Positions 21,606 through 32,100 of a DNA stretch of 64,000 nucleotides are shown piece after piece. The notes beneath the pieces were generated by a model. The model worked only from the letters and a program-made list of their open reading frames with translations. It had not been told where the DNA came from and searched no databases. Each line of letters opens with the position of its first letter. The first letter of the stretch is position 1. A program made the position numbers and the translations under genes. The stretch is from Limnanthes douglasii subsp. nivea (taxonomy: Eukaryota; Streptophyta; Magnoliopsida; Brassicales; Limnanthaceae): the NCBI GenBank assembly GCA_036936605.1, contig JAUPFV010000001.1, forward strand, positions 318,520,250 to 318,584,249, given 5' to 3'.

Positions 21606-24592
21606 TTAAGGTTGAGCCTTTGAAGATGGCTCACCCTCATTTGCTTTCTTGCCCTTGATGTCGCTCTTCTCTTCGACTATCATCTTACCCTTAGGGTCAA
21701 TTTCTTCCTCACCTGGGCTCTCTCCGGTTTCCTCTTCATCACCAGACGAAGACTCACTGGAGTACCCATCATCAACCATGGTCCAGTATGGGAGATCATC
21801 ATCATCCACATAGCGCCATAATTCCCCTAATCTCCTCTTCGGGAATTTCTCGTGAAACAGGAGGACCATATCAGACTTCACCTTTTGGATCATTTGCTCC
21901 TCGCTTTGGATCATCTCCCTGGCGTAGGCGTTAATCTTGGCCTTGATCATGGCCTCTTGATCCCTCACCATAGCAGCCTTTTCTTCAGCAGCCCGAGTCA
22001 CTGCGTTCTCTAAAGCAATTTTGTCAGTGGTCAGGTTGGTGATGAGCTTCTCCTTGGCTGTAGTTTCTCCCCTTGAGATTGATAGGTCCTTCTCTAGTCC
22101 GGACAGCTTGGCCCGGAGATCTTTTACGGTCTCTTCCAAGGAAGCAACTTTTTTCTTGTTTTCGTCTTGATTCTTCTTTAGCTGATCATTTGCCTCCTTG
22201 AGCAAATCAACCTTATTGGTAGCAGTCCGGAGGTCCTCGGACAGTTTTTCCTTCTCAGATTTGAGGTCTTTGATGGTATCTGCCTGACTTCGGACTTGCC
22301 TTTCCAAAGTAAGCACTGGCTGTACATTGCTAAGAAGAGAATGGGCTATAACATCCCTCTCACTGGAAACCATAAAAGTCTTACCGTTGAAGTTAACTGT
22401 GTTGGAGCTGCTTGGAGGGACATAGGGCCCTGCGAACTCGTCTCTGGGCAGCCCAAGAAAATATTCACCAAGTCCACCCAGACCGGTGATGTCCATTTCG
22501 TCTAAGTTAAGTTCTCCCCCCTCAACTTCATCTGTGTGGAATTCCCTTGGGATCTCTTTTTAAAAGTCTCTTGGGATCTCTTCGGCCAGTGTAGGGTCAG
22601 TAGGGAAAGAAGGCTCCGGGTCCCGGAGAGCAACCTCATCTCCTTGGGAAGTCTTCTTCTTCTTGGCCTCCCTATCAGCACTCTCACTTGTTTGCTTGCG
22701 AGTCCTCTTAGAAGCCCTTGAGGGCTTAGGGAGGTTCACTTCCTGCTTCTCGCTCTCCTGTTCCACCACTTGTAAAAGGGCTGCATCAATTTGAACCTGT
22801 GCCAGTCCCTCTGTGTCTGTTGGGGCCTCCTTCTCATCGTCACCTGCCACCCTCTTGCCTTTCTTCTTCTTGCCCTTCATTTTACTTGGGGCTCTGGCCC
22901 GGGCAGGCAGGAAGAGGGTCCCATCCAGTTCATGAGACCTTCTCAGCACGATATCTTCGTCAGGTTGGGTGGAGAACTCCTCCCAAGTTAGGTCTCTTCG
23001 ACCTGTGGTGTTCCACAGGTGAGACCTTGCTAAGTTCCCAGAAATGAAGGCTTTATGGAACCGGTTCTCCCAGTTCTCTGCGGCCCAAGCGTTGATTTTG
23101 CCACAGGAGACCTGTCCGGCCTTCAGGTAGTCTCCGAACTCCTTTGGCAGCTCTGATAAAACAAAAGAGAAACTAATTAGCATAAACTTAAAAGAAAAGA
23201 GAAATTCGAACAGAGACTTAAGATGAGAAGCTTACGGTCACTCCTCCATCTACTCCTGAGGAGGCTTGGATTCTCTCCGGTCTTGATTTTCTTGCCATTC
23301 TCCCATGAGCCACTGACAAATAAGAATTGGCTCCTCCATTTGCTCTCCGACTCCAGGAGATCATCGACAGCTTTAAGATCGTTCCCCATGTTGAAATGGT
23401 AGAAGGGGAACTGATGATGTTTGCACAAGTTGTCCACAGCTGCAAACTCTTCCATGGGAAGAGGGATTCCAGATAACCTAGACGCCATAATACATGACAT
23501 CAAGGTAAACCAACCGTTGGGGCTTAGCTGTGTCGGGCAGAGCTTGACCAAGTGAAAATAGCGCACTATCTCCGGGTCCAGTGGGAACCTGAGTCCCCAG
23601 TTGAATAGCTCCGTGAAGAAGACTATCTCATTCCTTTTGCAGTCCATCGGGGTCTCCGGATCGATGGGAATTCGTATCTTTACATTCTCACGGATCCCCC
23701 ACTTAGTGCGCAACCGACCCAGATCTGAAGTATGGATGAACGCATACTTGGTCCTTAGCAAAGCTGAAAGATACTTGAACTCAACTTTATGAAAGCATGG
23801 CCCCACTCTCCCTTCAAGGCTCTCTGGCAGGTCCGGACGCCTCAGATACAAGTCCTCTTTGCCCTTCTTGGCAACAACGATAGCAGTATCAGCTTGTCCG
23901 GAGGACTCGGACTCAAATCTAACCTCCTCAGTGGAGTCCTCCATCCTCTCCTCCATAATCGTTGGGGGAGCTTCAATAGAAATAGTCCGGGGAGGATTGA
24001 GGCTTGGCAGAGCTGATCCTCCGGACTGTTGGCTGTCCGTATTTACCCGACTTCTCACCTCAATTTGAGTTTCTAAGGTAGAAGATTCCTTGGGGGGTAA
24101 TGGGCTGCTGGCCTCTAGTCCTGACAGCCTCTCCCGGGGAGCCCTTATAATTGCCCCAGACCCTGATACACTATCTTTTGCCTCTGATTTCGAGGGTGTG
24201 TTTTTAGAAGAAAGCCCTTTGACCAACCTACTTGGCCTTTTCATGATTAGCTTGTCCGGGGAATGGTCAGAGTCAGACCCCATAGCAATGAAAGAAGATT
24301 TTTTCCTAACACTTGTGACAGTAACTCCCGGTTCAACAATACGGATCGACTCCTGAACTGAGGAGCCAGATACTATGGGGGAGAGCGTTGATTGAAAGAG
24401 TTTTTTAGGTTTTGTACCTTTGGAAGAAGATGAACCTCTATCAGATTCAGCGACAGAAGAGGCTGGTTTCTCAATAGGCGACGATGGTAGCCCTGCAGCA
24501 AGTCGTTTTTCCTTCTCAACTCTTTGAGCTTTCTCCAATTCTGAAAGGTTAAGCCAGCTGCCCTTGATCAGTGCTGTTCTTGCTGTAAACAT
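21606..24592 (-). pseudogene. Element C antisense gene: two-exon coiled-coil protein, one internal stop
   Basis: The ATG at 24592 starts MFTARTALIKGSWLNLSELE. Exon 1 (24592-23236) has a Ser-rich N-terminal half, then the conserved domain at about residues 260-430 (RRPDLPESLEGRVGPCFHKV, ELFNWGLRFPLDPEIVRYF, LMSCIMASRLSG). The intron is 23235-23153 (83 nt, GTAAGC...TTTATCAG, phase 1). Exon 2 (23152-21606) has a basic linker (KMKGKKKKGKR), a TAA at 22562-22560, then a long coiled coil and an acidic tail ending EGEPSSKAQP. The total would be 967 residues without the stop. Similarity to the Pfam 'putative gypsy type transposon' domain is from memory. The cellular role is unknown. The protein resembles neither envelope nor integrase. 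Confidence 0.85.
23153..23235 (-). other. Conserved intron of the element C antisense gene
   Basis: On the minus strand the donor is C|GTAAGCTTC and the acceptor TTTTATCAG|AGCTGCC. Joining gives C|AG, phase 1, and continues the frame into QLPKEFGDY. The intron contains stops in frame, and the matching interval in D has diverged more than the exons. The positions agree with B, D and E. Confidence 0.8.
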
Positions 24593-24690
24593 AAACAGCC
24601 AAGGAAGTTTTGAAGTTCTAGAGAGATAAAGCTCTGAGTAAAATTGCGGAGTGAAATTTGAAAGAGATAATGAGACAGTGAAAAGTGAAT

Positions 24691-24872
24691 TAGAATTTAT
24701 AGTAAATGTGAAAAAAGGAGTTGATTCCTAGGAGAATCCGAAAAGTTGGGCAATGATTAAAAGACGGCGCTGATGTCATTAATGACATTTAAAAGAGGTA
24801 ACTTGTTCGAGAAAGTGGTGCGAAGTTCAAGGTGAAAAACGGCTAAAGTGACCAATCAGAGAGTGACACGTG
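24691..24872 (-). promoter_or_regulatory. Promoter of the element C antisense gene (TATA, G-box, CCAAT)
   Basis: On the minus strand TATAAATTCTA (24701-24691) lies about 100 bp before the ATG at 24592. About 165 bp upstream of it is a G-box, GACACGTGTC (CACGTG at 24867-24872), with CCAAT beside it on the plus strand (near 24852). Element D conserves all three at the same distances. Confidence 0.65.
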
Positions 24873-25015
24873 TCCCATTAACTCTGGTAAGAACCGTTTG
24901 GAATTCGTAACGTTCGGTCTGTCCGGGTTTGTCCCCAACTCTCTTCGAATTGAAAACCACTTCCTGAATCAGACTATTTTTCAGTTCTTTGACAAGGACG
25001 CTTGTTCAAACACCT

Positions 25016-25029
25016 AAAAATGGGGCTCC
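25016..25029 (+). other. Element C polypurine tract
   Basis: AAAAATGGGGCTCC directly precedes the 3' LTR; D has AAAAAAGGGGCTCC. Confidence 0.7.
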
Positions 25030-25445
25030 TGATAAGTCCGAATTCGGAGTGCTCCCCGGAAGGGCAGATCAGTGTAATTCTCTCCGAACACCGGACAGAA
25101 CTTTTGGACCGGACAGATCTTTTCGAACCAATGTGAGCCTAAGGCTGTTCGAACTATGACAAAAGTACTAAAAAACCTAAACACTTCTTGACTAAGCTAC
25201 CTGTCCTCCTGCTTAGAACTCATGGGTCTTTAAACATGACCCGGGTCCATTAAACTTGACCCGAAAGCCCATAAGGGCCCAAATAACATACTATAAATAC
25301 TCAACCACCAGCATTAACTTTTGGTAATGAAAATTAACTGCTGCCAAGCTGCTTAATTCTCTCTCCACCTTGAAACACCCTTACACCACCCTGAAACTCT
25401 ACTTGAAATTACTAGCCTACCCCCAGGCTGTTTTTATCCTCACCA
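25030..25445 (+). repeat. Element C 3' LTR (416 bp)
   Basis: It starts TGATAAGTCCG and ends CCTCACCA, matching 15082-15497 except for about seven transitions. The GTAAA target duplication follows at 25446-25450. Confidence 0.95.
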
Positions 25446-25450
25446 GTAAA

Positions 25451-25614
25451 GATAACAACTGTTTCCTAAAGGCTGGTGACAGCCGAATTCCGATCTGCAG
25501 GACTTTCCCTTCGGCGAATGGGTATTTTTCACATTCTTCATCGGTGGTTAAAAAACCGAGAGCTTCCCTAGGATCATCAACGGGTAACGACCCCAAGGGA
25601 AGCCCCTTTAATTG
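25451..25614 (-). pseudogene. Element B pol, N-terminal piece after the junction UAG
   Basis: On the minus strand the frame after the UAG reads QLKGLPLGS and then DDPREALGF, matching QFEG...DDPRETPGV in elements C and D. It runs without a stop to the C insertion point and continues in frame at 15076 (SLLQENLDLFAWC) once C and one TSD copy are removed. Confidence 0.85.
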
Positions 25615-25617
25615 CTA
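25615..25617 (-). other. UAG-CAA-UUA readthrough context at the element B protease/RT junction
   Basis: On the minus strand the sequence is GAC TAG CAA TTA AAG. TAG CAA TTA matches exactly the CAR-YYA context known to promote UAG suppression in tobamoviruses. Protein alignment places it at the same junction as the TAG in C and D. Confidence 0.75.
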
Positions 25618-28172
25618 GTCTCGCGCTTGTGCCATCTCTTGATCCTTTTTGGGTGCCAAAGCCGCTCGGTAACACTCCCGCGTCGGTTTCTGGCTGCTCC
25701 GGACTATGCCCACGTTGTTTCCGACCACATATTTCAAACATTGATGAACAGTGGATGATACCGCATGCATTCGTGATAACCATGATCTGCCAAAAATAGC
25801 ATTGTGAGAAGTCGGTGCGTCCACCACCATGAATAATATTGTGACCTCTTTCTTGAACGATCTGCGGCCTAGCTGAACGATACCCTCGAACTCCCCAACC
25901 ACGCCTGCTGCCGAACCCGTAAACCCCACGATAGTTCGGTCTGACCGCATAATGACTGGAGGTGTCCTGAACTTCGCAAAGGTGGATGCGAAGATTATAT
26001 TGGTTGAGCTACCGGTATCTACCAGAATATCCCGGACCTCTTCCCCCGCAATGGCTGCCCCGATAACGATGGCGTCTTCATGAGGGCCGGCTATATCTCT
26101 CATGTCGCCATCGTCAAAATATAGGATCGGTGAAGGGATACCTTTTGAGTGGGGATAGGTCTGGGCTTCCAACTGGATAGCCAGATTCACGATATGTCGT
26201 TTTCTAGTGGAGTGTGTGGTACCTGCCACAGAGTCTCCACCAAAAATAGTCAATGACTCGAAAATTTTACAAAGGTTTCTTACATTCCCAATACTTTCCG
26301 CAACTCCTTCTTCAATGATCCCGATGATATTGCGATTCGTCTTTGGGTCGAGGTATTCGATTGAAACATCAAACGGGTCGGTGACTTCGGAAATGGTCAT
26401 GGTGGTTTCGGACTTCGGTATCGTGACGACTTCTCTCGAGGTGGTACTCTGCTGAGCTTTCTTTTTCACGTACTCTAGGAGGTTCTCGTGCTCTATCAAC
26501 ATCTGTATTTCCTTTTTGAGGGCAATGCAGTCCTTAGTATCGTGCCCCACGTCTTCATGGTAGCGACAATACCGGTTGTTCATCTACTCCCGAGGCGTTG
26601 GTATAGGGAAAGGCCTCCGATACATCCCGCTTTTCTTAGTCTTTTCGTAGATCGACGACACGCATTCCATCAAGTCAGCGAAGTAAGCGGGTCGGATCCA
26701 CTTGTTAGACATGGGTCGCGAAACCACTTGATTCGTCTGCTTTTCTTTTTTGGCTCGGGGGGAGCCAAAGGCATGATTGGCAAGGATTGGGTTGGTGGTA
26801 TCGTGCTAACCGGCTGGGCTTGCTGAGCATAGCTGAATTGAGCCCCTTGTTTCATAACGGCCGAGGCTTGCGCGCTCTGCTGAATTTGCGCTGCCAGTTC
26901 GGACGCCTCGGTTTCTTCTATCAGTATCTGATTTTCCAATTTGGGCCAGAAGGGCGGAAAAAGTAAACGCTTGTTTTTTAGTAACTGCTTGCTTCATCGG
27001 TCCCGGGAGCAAGCCCAAGCGATACGTAGTTAGTTCCACATTCTCCTCGCAATGGTCCATGTCGGTCTTAGCGTCAATAAAACGCCTGGTGTAATCCCTG
27101 AGGCTCTCTCCCAACCTCTGCTTACAATTCATGATGGTGTCTCCATTAGCTCAGAAATTCTTGCTTCCGACGAAGTGTTGTCGAAATAATGTCCAGATAT
27201 CCCGAAGTTTTTAATACAACCCTGTGGTAACCGGTTGTACCACTTGGACTCCCGATCCCTGAAGATCATCGAAAATGCCCGACATAAAAGTTTATCGTCG
27301 TTGTCGAAACTCAACATAAAGTTTTTGAAGGCTTCCAAGTGGTTATCCGGGTCCCTCTTTTCGTCATACTTTTCCAACTTGGAAATATCAAACCTCTTCG
27401 GGAGATGCCCCGATAATATCTCGTCGGACAACGACGAAGCTCTCCAATTCATCCTGAATCCGAACGCCCCGCCTCCGAGCCCTTCGGTCTGAATCCCGTA
27501 GAGACCTTCATCCCCGGGGTTGATGAATTGGCTACTAGTTCGGTACCCCTGGTTCTGGCTGTTTGAAGGTTGCCGCTGGACCTGAGGCAGAGCTACACGC
27601 TCTTCTCTGCTGACTGTCTGCATCTCTTCTTTCTCAAACGACTTCGGTGCTCTTTTTTTGGTGCTACCCTTCTTGTACTTAGGAGAGTCTGACCGGGGTG
27701 CCCTATCTCGTCGGGAACGGTTTTTCTGCACGCGTTTGTTTAACCTTTCCTTGCGTCAGTACTCCCTTCCCGATGAGTCGTCCGAAGTGTAGTTGGCAAA
27801 GACGCCGCAGTTATCCTCCGGGTACCGCCCCTCTCTGGCATTCTGTCTGCCCTCCGGACGAGGCTCCCGATAATATTTAACAGGTCGGGCCTCGATGCGA
27901 TGTTCCGCAGTCGGGTTGCCTTCGCCGCAGTTATCTATGAGTGGTTCTTTACCTTTTCCTTCCCGAACTCTTTTTTCGTCTAACGCCCGCTCTCTCTCAG
28001 CGTTTAATCTGGCAATGTCTTCCAGCAGGTGTCTCCTGGTCATGATAAGGGTCGAACGCTTGTCCCGACCTTGGGCATAACACTCCCGACCCGGGGCTTC
28101 TTCACCTTCAGATAACGAAATGGCTCGGGCCACTTCTCTCCCGACCCTCTCTCCGACAATTTTGTCATTCAT
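25615..28172 (-). pseudogene. Element B gag-protease, broken
   Basis: On the minus strand an ATG at 28172 starts MNDKIVGERVGREVARAISL. A charged N-terminal part follows, then the gag core at about 27430-27000 (HLEAFKNFMLSFDNDDKLL, SKWYNRLPQGCIKNF). Next come a zinc motif of C-x2-H-x4-H-x4-C type (YCRYHEDVGHDTKDC, about 26570) and an aspartic protease (ILVDTGSSTNIIF, about 26020). The frame is broken by a TGA near 27757, frameshifts near 27150 and 26940-26810, and a stop near 26585. The last piece, 26583-25615, is open through protease to the junction UAG. Confidence 0.88.
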
Positions 28173-28228
28173 TCTTTAAGATCAGATCGCAATTTTAAAA
28201 GAAAAAGATTCCTTTTTGGTATCACGGA

Positions 28229-28246
28229 TTCCCACAGACGGCGCCA
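28229..28246 (-). other. Element B primer binding site
   Basis: On the minus strand TGGCGCCGTCTGTGGGAA begins two bases inside the 5' LTR end. It differs from the site of C and D. I cannot name the tRNA with confidence. Confidence 0.7.
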
Positions 28247-28247
28247 A

Positions 28248-28573
28248 TGATGAGAGAATAAATGACTAGGAAAGATGTTGGTTCTTGGACCCGATGTGAC
28301 TAGAGCACAAATGTAGAGAGAGAAAGTAGAAAGAGAATATTATATTCAAAATGTCCCACCTACCAAGAATAATGGGTCTCCTTTTATAGTGGAGAAGGGT
28401 GGACCCATTAATGTCCTTGGTGGGCTTGTTTTATTTCTCTTTTAGTCCTTCATAAAATACCTTGTTTACAAATTATCCTCTAATAAAAGATAAATACAAT
28501 CATAGACATATTAATTTCCTTCTATTTACAATTGACTCATTATTATCAACATCGGCGAATTACTCCCTTATCA
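28248..28573 (-). repeat. Element B 5' LTR (326 bp)
   Basis: Minus-strand start TGATAAGGGAG, end CTCATCA. A TATA-like CTATAAAAGG lies near 28389-28380 and would start the gag-pol transcript. It is followed by GAATC, the probable target duplication. Confidence 0.92.
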
Positions 28574-28578
28574 GAATC

Positions 28579-28925
28579 GATAAGTTACTTGACCGGATAT
28601 TTTTTGTGGTACTAGTGTAGTAAATATGTAATCCTGAAGGTATTTCATGCAATAAAGTATAATTATGGAGTTGGATTATCTAAATAAGCCCATTAGCCAT
28701 GTAAGCCCACTTAGGCCCAAAATCCTTATACAAAGCCTTTTTAGGCTTTAGAATAATTAAGAAAGATCTTACTCTCCAACTACTTCTTACATGCTTTCTC
28801 TCCCTACATTTAATACCTAAGAAACTCAATCATATTTCTAAACACTATCTTGATTTTATTTATTATCTGTTTTATATAAACACCCTTTAGAATTTTTTGG
28901 AAGCATCAATAACACCTTAGTGATA
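28579..28925 (+). repeat. Probable rest of the element A 3' LTR
   Basis: Directly right of B, the sequence has plant LTR character: AAGCCCATTAGCC...AAGCCCACTTAGGCCC resembles the GCCCATAAGGGCCC region of the C and D LTRs. A TATA-like TATATAAA lies near 28875. The right boundary is not defined, and no second copy of this LTR is in the window. Confidence 0.4.
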
Positions 28926-29118
28926 TGATATGCAACTATTAAGTGTGTGTCGAGCGCTCAACTATATTCTGAAATATTCCATATTTATATCTTCATATAC
29001 ATAACTTAATGTGTATATGTTTAAAAAATTTAGAGCTATTGTTAAACTATTTCATAATAAGGCATAAGAGGTCATTTGATTCCCCCAATTTACGCAATCG
29101 TATAACAACATTTATTAT

Positions 29119-32100
29119 CTAGAGTGCATGGTTTGATGTTGTAAAAAATGTCACATACTCAGCTAACATAGTAAGGGTCATGATAAGGGTCCATTTTATA
29201 CTCTTCCATGATATGACGTCTCCTTTCAAAATGAATATAAAATCGGTAGTAAACTTTCTAGTGTATAAGTACCCTACAAAGTCGGCATCAGAATAACCTA
29301 CAATCAAGTTATCTAATCTAATCTATGTTAATCCATAATGTTTGTAATTCTTCACTTACCACAGCATATTTTTCACAACATTTAAATGAGCATCTTGTGG
29401 TTCACTTAATCCCCAAAATTTTAACTATGAATGATATGTATGGTATGTTGCACACCTGAGCGTACATGAGACTTCCAACAACCAAAACATATGAGTATAT
29501 CTTCGTGATGTGAATTTATGAATGTATCTTGAGACATTAATGGAATGAGAACTTATTAAATTTGGCTAAAAAGGTATCCATGGTTTGTTGTTTTATAAAC
29601 TATTATGAAATATCATGCTTTCAATGAATGCCTTTTGTGAGAGACCCAAGATTCTATGCGAGAAATTCTTTACTGTTCCATAACATATAGGACGTCTCAC
29701 GTAGGTCCTTCATGTAAAATATATTTGATAAAAAACTCTTTGTAGCATGTAATAAACCTAGATCGTTTGTGGAAAGAAGTATGTCATTGACATACAATAC
29801 TAAGTAAATCATTTTACTCACACTGAACTTCTGATATATATAATTTTCCACGTGAGTTCACCTCAAAACTGAATGAAGTGACTATATCTAAAAAATTGTG
29901 GTATTATTGATGAGATCCGTGTTTGAGTCCATAGATGGATTTTTTTAGTTTACATACCATCGACTTTAAGTGTTTAGGGACAAAGTTTTCAAGTTGCTGC
30001 ATGTAAATCATTTCCTCAATATCTTCATTGGAAAATATTATCTTAACATACATCTAATGAATCCTTAAGTCAAAATGAGAAACAAAAGCCATGATTTTCC
30101 TTAGGTTATGGCTAAATGTGGTCCTAAAAATGTTAACCAGCCCCGAAAATATAGATTTTTTGAATTTTTACTATTTTGTCCTTATATCCTTGTTGTTCAC
30201 CCGCCGTTGAGACCCTCTCAGCCGCTAGAGAAGATCCCCGCTTGGTGAACCCTTCTCAACCACCGCTTGAGACCCTCTCACCCGACGGACCAAGCTTCCC
30301 CGTCGATTGAGTAGGTCTAAACCGGCGGGGAAAAAGGGTAATGTTGGTACGCCTTTAAATTTGGAAAAAAAAATTGGGGATGGTTATAATTTTGAGACCA
30401 GTGTTAGCCAAAGTCTTGTCCTAAATGAGTCATTTGATGAAACTCGAGAAAATATATCAAAATAGTCAATCCTTTTATGTTGGTTGTACCATTTCGTTAT
30501 GAGACACGTTTTTATGTATTTCTACTTTCCTTCAAATATCATGTTTAGTTAGTTTGAACTCTTCATAACATCCTGAAAGGTGATTGGATTTTTTTCTAGA
30601 ATGTTTGAAGTCTATTCATTTCATTAAGAAATGTAACTTAATATAAAGGCATGCCACTTCTTGTTTATCTAGTGGATCTATGCAATATTAACTCAATATA
30701 TTGCTTAATTTTTTTAGGTTGCTAAATTTTCTCATCAAGAACAAAATCAATATTCTCTTCTTGAGATGGAAGTGCAAAATCTGTCTCAGATAATAAATTC
30801 CTTGTCACTTTGTAGATGACCAAAGACTCATTGTAGTCGGAGCATTAATGTAAAAATATGTTTAAGTTGGTTCCAATTTTTCATAAAATAGTGTTGTTAT
30901 TCAAATCCTCGCCCTAATAAGATCTGTATCCTTAACAAATATGTCAGTTATTGTCTAAAACAATAAACGCTTAATGCGAGAGTAAAATTTATAACCCCTT
31001 GAGTGGTCTCGGTAGCCTATGAAATTATGGTTAACTGTTTTGGATTCCAGCTTCCGTTCACTCGATCTGTAAGGCTTGTTTCAGTTGAATATCTTTATAC
31101 TTCAAAGTGTCAAAAACTAAGGATTTTACCCTCTGAAAAGTTCTATGGTGTATTAGATGATGGTCTGGTAGGTACCCTGTTGAAGATATATATAGCACAC
31201 TTAAGAGCTTCCCCCATATGGAAATGAGTAGTGATGTATCAAAAATCATGTCGTTAACATTTCTTGTAATGTGTCATTTTGTCGTGCAGATACATCATTC
31301 ACAATAGAAGAACCCGATATTGTGTATTAAGGGATAATCTCACACTTCTAGTGGTAGAAATAAAATGGACTAGGATATTCTTCCCTAGAAACGTCATACC
31401 TTATATAATATTCACCATTATGATCAGACATAGAGACTTTAATCTATTTACCAAGTTGTAATTCAACCTTGTTGTAAAAAAATTGAACTTTTCAATGGCT
31501 TCATATTTCTAATTAAGCAAATGCAGATATATACATATCGTAAAAAGTCATCTATAAATAAAATCAAGTATCTTTGGTAATTCCACGATGTTTTAGGGAA
31601 TGGATCGCAAATGTTTGTATGTATTAAATCCAAGATATCTTTAATAATAGAGGATTCAAAACCTCTCAGTTTGGTATGTTTCTCTTTAATACTCCAAACA
31701 CATTTTTCAGTGTCGGTGTAATCAAGAATACCTAATAAACTTTCAGCAACAAGAATGTCAATCCTCTTTTGAGAGATGTGACCTAAACTCATGTGTCATA
31801 AAGAGGATGAACTTTCAGAAGCAACTTTATGTGTTAAATTCATGGAAATTTGATAACTAATAACATCACTTAATTTATATAAAGTATCAACATAATCAAG
31901 CACACATGTACCAACCAATCTATTTTTGAATGAAAGATCAAATTATTTTTTATCAAACGAATAAACATAACAAGTTATGTCCAATAAAGAAAACAAAAGT
32001 ATATTCCTCTTAAATGAAAGAACAAACAAAAAATCGATTAACTACAATACATGTTTTGAATTTAAAATCAACTGAAATTTACAAATCACTTCCACGGGGC

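Larger units (their letters stand above)
15082..25445 (+). mobile_element. Element C: full-length Tat-lineage Ty3/gypsy retrotransposon nested in element B
   Basis: Two 416-bp LTRs, a 5-bp perfect TSD (GTAAA), PBS, gag-protease, pol with two RNase H domains, a convergent antisense gene and a PPT make a complete 10,364-bp element. It lies in the RT-proximal pol of B, in the opposite orientation. The LTR pair differs at about seven positions by eye, all seemingly transitions. Coding breaks are few: stops at 16819 and 17896, an extra T at 18101-18106, and a stop in the antisense gene at 22560. Confidence 0.97.
7507..28573 (-). mobile_element. Element B: Tat-lineage Ty3/gypsy retrotransposon, interrupted by element C
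   Basis: Two 326-bp LTRs (7507-7832 and 28248-28573) flank gag, protease, RT, RNase H and integrase on the minus strand and a convergent gene on the plus strand. Flanks GAACC (7502-7506) and GAATC (28574-28578) look like a 5-bp target duplication with one change. Without element C and its TSD the element is about 10.7 kb. Removing C plus one TSD copy restores an open pol frame across the junction (25451 to 15081). Several frameshifts and stops make it non-autonomous. Confidence 0.92.

Noticed and set aside
21606..24592. Envelope-like gene of an endogenous retrovirus
   Set aside because: The protein has no signal peptide, transmembrane segment or cleavage site and runs antisense to pol. Coiled coil and acidic tail do not fit an envelope protein.
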